NCBI RefSeq assembly: GCF_021917145.1
Contig: NC_061078.1
Coordinates: 1,987,640 to 2,051,639 of the forward strand
Direction of reading: 5' to 3'
From: Hypomesus transpacificus
Taxonomy: Eukaryota > Chordata > Actinopteri > Osmeriformes > Osmeridae
DNA: 64,000 nt
Made by a program: the position numbers and the translations under genes. Below are positions 38,701 to 64,000 of the stretch, one piece after another (the stretch's first letter is position 1; each line of letters starts with the position of its first letter). The notes beneath the pieces were generated by a model, which was not told the origin of the DNA, did not search any database, and saw only the letters and a list, made by a program, of their open reading frames with translations.

Positions 38701-41204
38701 AATACACTCAGTATTCAGAGGTAGAGATGTAGAATTAAGGAGAGGAAGCCATTTAAGAGAGTAAGGGAATTACCCGTAGGGGCGCTCACATGACTAGCAT
38801 AAGGAAGCTAAACTTATTTCACACACCACCAGTCACAAGGCTAGCATTCATGTATTTAATCAAATGCTACTGTAATTACTCATTTTAATTATTTGATTGA
38901 CATCTATTTTTATGGTAAGATCTAAATTGGATTTTAATCAGTCGGCCTTGTGTGTACTGTGTCTCTTGGGAATAACAATGTCCATGGCTTAATTTAGCTC
39001 TTTTTTGTCTAGATTATATTTTAAGACATCCTTGATCAATGACTCTTGTAGGTTTACCGTTTGTTCACTGTTTCCTCAACCATCCTCAGCTTCCAGTGGT
39101 CATGCGCGTGCCACGGATCTCGTCCTGGGCTCAGAACATGTGTGGGATGCAGTTCTCTATCCTGGGCTACGGAGACATCATTGTTCCAGGTCAGATAAAA
39201 CCTCATATTTACCTCATCATGGGTAAAGGGATTTTGTATCCACAGTGCTCAAATGTTCTTTGTGCCCTTTGGTCCGGCAGGTCTACTGGTGGCCTATTGC
39301 AGCAGGTTTGATGTGTGGACCAATAGCCCTAAGAAGATCTACTTTGTCTCCTGCTGTGTCGGTAAGAGATAGCAGCCTTAGATATTATTGCTGAAGTAGC
39401 CACACTACGAAACATAGGCCTTTTGGTATTTCATAGTCTGAATTATAATCTCCTGATTTGGTTTCTCTCCCGTTTTTTTTCCCGTCCCTCTCCCTCTATC
39501 ATCTTTTTCCCCCCTCTCCCACCCTCACCCCTTGAAGCCTACCTGTGTGGCATGGTGGTGACATTTGCAGTGATGCTGACGACCAAGATGGGCCAGCCCG
39601 CTCTGCTGTACCTGGTGCCTTTCACCCTGGCGTCCTCTGCCCTACTGGCATGGCGGAGGGGAGAGTTCCGACATTTCTGGTCTGGGACCACTTACGAGGT
39701 AAAGGGGCTGGGGACAGGGTCAGAGATGTGCTAAAATACATTTTCAGTCAGTAGAGAAAATGATTTTCATACGTTTTCATTATTAGCTTTGGTGTGGTTT
39801 TCTGCATTTTTTTTTTAAATTATGTGTAAAAGTGTCTGTCTCTGAGTAGTCGCTGTTAGTTTACTTGAATTCACCATATTTCCTTATTGACCTTATATTC
39901 ACTGATTGACACCTGAAGGATAGGGTGCATGCATATGCATTCGGAATTCCAAGGAAAGATGTCATGAAAGGAACCTACATTTGAGAAGCTATGTCATCCC
40001 GTCTGTCTGTGCTGTGTCAGGAACACCTGTGAACACTTGTGTGATAGAACTCACTCTCTGCATGGCCCTCGACAGCAGCCACGGACAATAAACAATATGT
40101 CCTTGAAGTCTGTCGGAGCATTCAGTCACTTCAATTAGAAAGCCCCTATCAATTGGAAAGAACGTTCTACAAAAGTGACTAGGCGTAAGCCTTAGTTAAA
40201 GCCTTGTTGTTGTTGTTTTTTTGGGGGGGGATGGGGGGGGTGTAGCATGTGAAGACAACACAGTGTGATGAAATGGTGACATGACTTTATCTCCATCAGG
40301 TGTTGGACTCTTCCAGGGAGCCTTTACTGACAGGTGTGCTCTTTCTCCTGAGCCTGACATGACTAGCCACCTCCACACGTCCCTGCACCTCTCATCATGT
40401 CATCTGTCCTCTGCAGAATTATGTTTTCCTTTGACACAGCTTTCAGTTGATCATTTTCTTGCATTAACAGTGTAGCATTTGTGACCTTCAATAAATGTCT
40501 AACTTTCATCTTAAAAGTACATCTCAACCCTAACCAAATTACTTTTAGAAAAATTCAGCAGGGTCCTTCTGACAAACCCTATTAATAATGTCTCAATTGA
40601 CCACTAGATGTCATAAGAGGTCTTTAAATGTTTCTTTGCGAGACGAACCACTGATCCTTTCTCTCCGATTCCAATTGCTTTGCACAGCTAAGCTCAGAAC
40701 TTGACATGTTCATGTCCTGACCTTGTTTAGAAGTGTTACTCAGTGTTCTCCATGAACCTCTTTTGTTTCTTTCCGCAGTCAGTGTTTGTCAGCTTGGCCA
40801 TTCATCGTTGTCTGCTTCCAGTATTGTGTGTTGCGCAGTTTTTTTCACCAGTCATCCATCTCTCCTAACCCAGAGTAAACCCGATGATAACCCCTTTTAA
40901 TGGGATTTTCTTTTCCCTCATCAGACAGAGGGGTTGCTGTGCAAGATGTTAGTTTAGCATTTGCATGCATTTGCTTGTTGGCGGTGTGTGTGGAAGATCG
41001 CATTGGGCTCTTCACATACTGGGTCTTTGCTATAGTTTAGTCAGGCTGTTGCAGCAAATATGACACGCTTGTTCATTTGTGCAATTCGTGTGCTTTAAAT
41101 CCATCTACGATTGTCGAACTGATGTATCATTTTCTCATTTTTTTGTCTTCTAGAGGGAGCAACTGACTATTCCACAGGAGAACGGAAATGTTGACTGCAG
41201 CTGA
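32770..41204 (+). CDS. sppl2a: signal peptide peptidase-like 2A
   Basis: SPPL2A is a GxGD intramembrane aspartyl protease of lysosomes and late endosomes that cuts type II stubs such as CD74 and TNF. Exons: 32770-32823, 33319-33429, 33580-33762, 33956-34045, 34162-34295, 36408-36562, 36662-36758, 37076-37177, 37889-37970, 38066-38140, 38259-38315, 38485-38532, 39090-39189, 39281-39361, 39538-39698, 41154-41204, giving 526 residues (human 520). A signal peptide (1-22) precedes a luminal protease-associated domain with N-glycosylation sequons (NSTW, NLS, NLT). TM1 is in exon 5. The catalytic Asps are in YD (348-349) and GYGD (422-425), and the PAL motif is at 477-479. Human has GFGD at the second site. 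The 48-nt exon 38485-38532 adds 16 residues absent from human. Intron 5 carries a complete Tc1 element. trpm7 follows, as in human 15q21. Confidence 0.94.
34638..36298 (+). mobile_element. complete Tc1-like transposon with IR/DR ends (1661 bp) in sppl2a intron 5
   Basis: The element runs CAGTGCCCTCCAAAAGTATT ... AATACTTTTGGAGGGCACTG between TA dinucleotides (34636-34637 and 36299-36300). Its inverted repeats are about 220 bp long and about 93% alike by eye. Each arm carries the same 15-bp word AAAAGTATTGGAACA twice: outer 34649-34663 and inner 34845-34859 on the left, and inverse copies at 36078-36092 and 36273-36287 on the right. This is the IR/DR layout of Sleeping Beauty-type elements. Between the arms is one uninterrupted transposase frame. 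The high arm similarity and intact frame suggest recent insertion. Confidence 0.95.
35007..36044 (+). CDS. Tc1/mariner transposase (DD34E), intact
   Basis: The frame gives 345 residues from the ATG at 35007, or 357 from an in-frame ATG at 34971. The start MKTRALSLGEKQAIVSLRED matches the usual family N-terminus, so 35007 is preferred. An N-terminal pair of helix-turn-helix units (SIRAIAETLAIASTTIWNVL; TTVSEISNNLQMAGVKVSL) is joined by an AT-hook-like GRPRKTS. The catalytic residues are in WTDETKINF, QQDNDPKHTAK and SPDLNPIEHAF. The first Asp of DND and the Glu are 34 residues apart (DD34E). The length is normal and no stop interrupts it. It encodes cut-and-paste movement at TA sites and is unrelated to the host gene around it. 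Confidence 0.95.
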   Translation: MKTRALSLGEKQAIVSLREDGKSIRAIAETLAIASTTIWNVLKKKKTTGVLSNRRRTGRPRKTSAVDDRNIVRAVKKDPKTTVSEISNNLQMAGVKVSLSTVRRRLYEQKYKGYTRRCKPLISKKNRKARLEFAKKYRDEPQKFWDKVLWTDETKINFYQSDGKAKVWRKKGTAHDPKHTSSSVKHGGGNVMAWACMASSGTGSLIFIEDVTHDGSSKMNSEVYRNILSANLRKDATKLIGRAFIMQQDNDPKHTAKTTKEFIRGKKWKVLDWPSQSPDLNPIEHAFYLLKRRLKGGTPQNKQQLKEAAVKAWESIKKEECKSLVTSMGHRLAAVIESKGFATKY

Positions 41205-41927
41205 TAAACAAGAAACCAACCACTGGAGTTATTTTTGTCATTGAAATTGAGTATCGGCTGACATCAATGTAAGGGAAATATTAATGAATGGATCAGAAAA
41301 CATTTATACATCAGTGTGTGAATATAATGGGGGAGATAAGTGGGAATGCTTGGTTGTCGGTTGATCCTAATCCAGATACTTGGTTTGGAAGGCTTGCTTT
41401 TACTTGGAAAATAAAATGTTAAAACGTTTACTCTCTGTATGGTTGAAACTTTGAGGACACAATAATGCTTTTATATTACCTTGGTGATGGGTACAACCTA
41501 GATAAATAGCACTTTAGTTCTAATCTTGACAGTTATTTGGGGTTAGGGCGTTGAAATCAGAAAAATACGAATGAAAGATATGCTTTTGATAACTTGTTAT
41601 GCCGTTTTTTTGGCACTTGATTTTGAACACAATGATCTACTTGATTGCCTTTTTTTGCCTTACATTAAAACTTTCAGCTGAGCGTGTGTATTTGTCTATT
41701 TGAAAGCTGATATTACCATAACATGTCTTAGCTCCCTATTGACACCAAATCCGTAAAAGCAAAATCCATATTAATAGGAAGACATTTCGTGTAAGATGTA
41801 GGCTACCATGGAAATCCAATTTTTAAGTTGGCAAATGACATTATTTGAACTAAAGGGCTATCATATTGATGCAAAAGTATCAATCTTTGACGCTTTTCAG
41901 CCGTAAGCTTTTTCGCTCCGCCCTATC
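41205..41927. other. sppl2a 3' UTR and trpm7 promoter region
   Basis: An AATAAA at 41410-41415 lies 206 bases after the sppl2a stop. The rest, up to the first upstream ATGs of the trpm7 leader, is about 500 bases of AT-rich sequence that should contain the trpm7 promoter; the last 60 bases are richer in CG. No repeat or further gene is seen. Confidence 0.45.
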
Positions 41928-42140
41928 ATGTGGTTGTGTGCTGGCTGACTCAGCTGGTTCGTCATGCCCAGTCAGTTCAGAGTCGCACAATTATGAAAAA
42001 GCAACCTTCCGCTGGAGCTGCAGCCGAGGCAAATTTCTCCAACGTCAACTGGGCTTTCCTTTCAAGGCACACCGAGAACACCGCCGATAGATGGATAAAA
42101 GCCACGGCGAAGCTCTTCCTGAATCTCAACGGTGAAGAGA

Positions 42141-42143
<3 letters not shown>
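41928..42143 (+). promoter_or_regulatory. trpm7 5' leader with stacked uORFs
   Basis: Four ATG-started upstream frames precede the trpm7 start at 42141. They are 41928-41948 (6 codons), 41964-41996 (10 codons), one starting at 41993 that overlaps the previous stop (ATGA) and runs past the trpm7 ATG in another frame, and 42091-42135 (14 codons), ending 5 bases before the trpm7 ATG. Mammalian TRPM7 mRNA is reported to have conserved uORFs that repress translation when Mg2+ is high. Which of these lie in the transcript depends on the start site, which I cannot see. Confidence 0.45.
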
Positions 42144-63693
<21,550 letters not shown>

Positions 63694-64000
63694 GTGTGTG
63701 TCTGTGTGTGCGTTTCCCTTCACCCTCATCTAAAGACTGATGCAGTTGTTCACACCATATAGATGGTTCTTTATTGGAAAGTTGGCTGGCTGTTGTTGTA
63801 TTCCTGTTTTTAAAATGAAAGGACAGGAAACAAAGGCCGTCTCTCTGCGTGTTTCTGGCATTTGCATAAAACCCCTCCAGGGCAAACCAGACCTCCACCA
63901 TGGCTCTGTTCTATAATAGACCTGCCCATGCCTGCTGTTTCAGACTCATCTCCCAACTCTTGGTGGAAACAGCAAGGTTGACCAATCATGTTCCTGGAAA

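Overview
The window is nuclear DNA of a ray-finned (teleost) fish. Its genes are split by short GT-AG introns, their products resemble vertebrate proteins from end to end, and it carries typical fish repeats: tRNA-headed SINEs, a Tc1 transposon with IR/DR ends, hAT fragments and long dinucleotide tracts. The species cannot be fixed from sequence alone. No retroviral, LTR or Polinton-like element was recognised.

Layout. 95-1608 (-): first three coding exons of nnt (mitochondrial NAD(P) transhydrogenase), running off the left edge. 3304-7007 (+): afg2b/spata5l1, a double AAA ATPase. 8122-9047 (+): coxfa4l3 (C15orf48/NMES1), with a decayed miR-147-like hairpin in its 3' UTR. 12487-16137 (-): slc30a4 (zinc transporter ZnT4). 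17465-18973 (+): bloc1s6 (pallidin), divergent from slc30a4. 25387-27240 (-): nmrk2 (nicotinamide riboside kinase). 30961-31436 (+): a CDC42 small effector. 32770-41204 (+): sppl2a (intramembrane aspartyl protease), with a complete Tc1 element in one intron. 41928-63999 (+): trpm7, 27 coding exons seen (1490 codons); its C-terminal kinase lies beyond the right edge.

The order afg2b - coxfa4l3 - slc30a4 - bloc1s6, and the sppl2a - trpm7 pair, match human 15q21. nnt, nmrk2 and the CDC42 effector are not part of that human block. Several products share themes: NAD(H)/NADP(H) supply (nnt, nmrk2), mitochondria (nnt, coxfa4l3), endo-lysosomes and pigment organelles (slc30a4, bloc1s6, sppl2a), and divalent metals (slc30a4, trpm7). 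I see no sign that this is more than inherited synteny.

The most unusual structure is in trpm7. One 135-nt in-frame exon (54038-54172) has a 104-bp pure TG tract where its polypyrimidine tract should be. On its other side is a 29-bp minisatellite that repeats the exon's own 5' splice site 17 times. Other leads are a tandem donor 18 nt apart just after the trpm7 pore, a 236-codon open extension of the large trpm7 exon, stacked uORFs before the trpm7 start, an extra 16-codon exon in sppl2a, and a GC-AG first intron in nnt.
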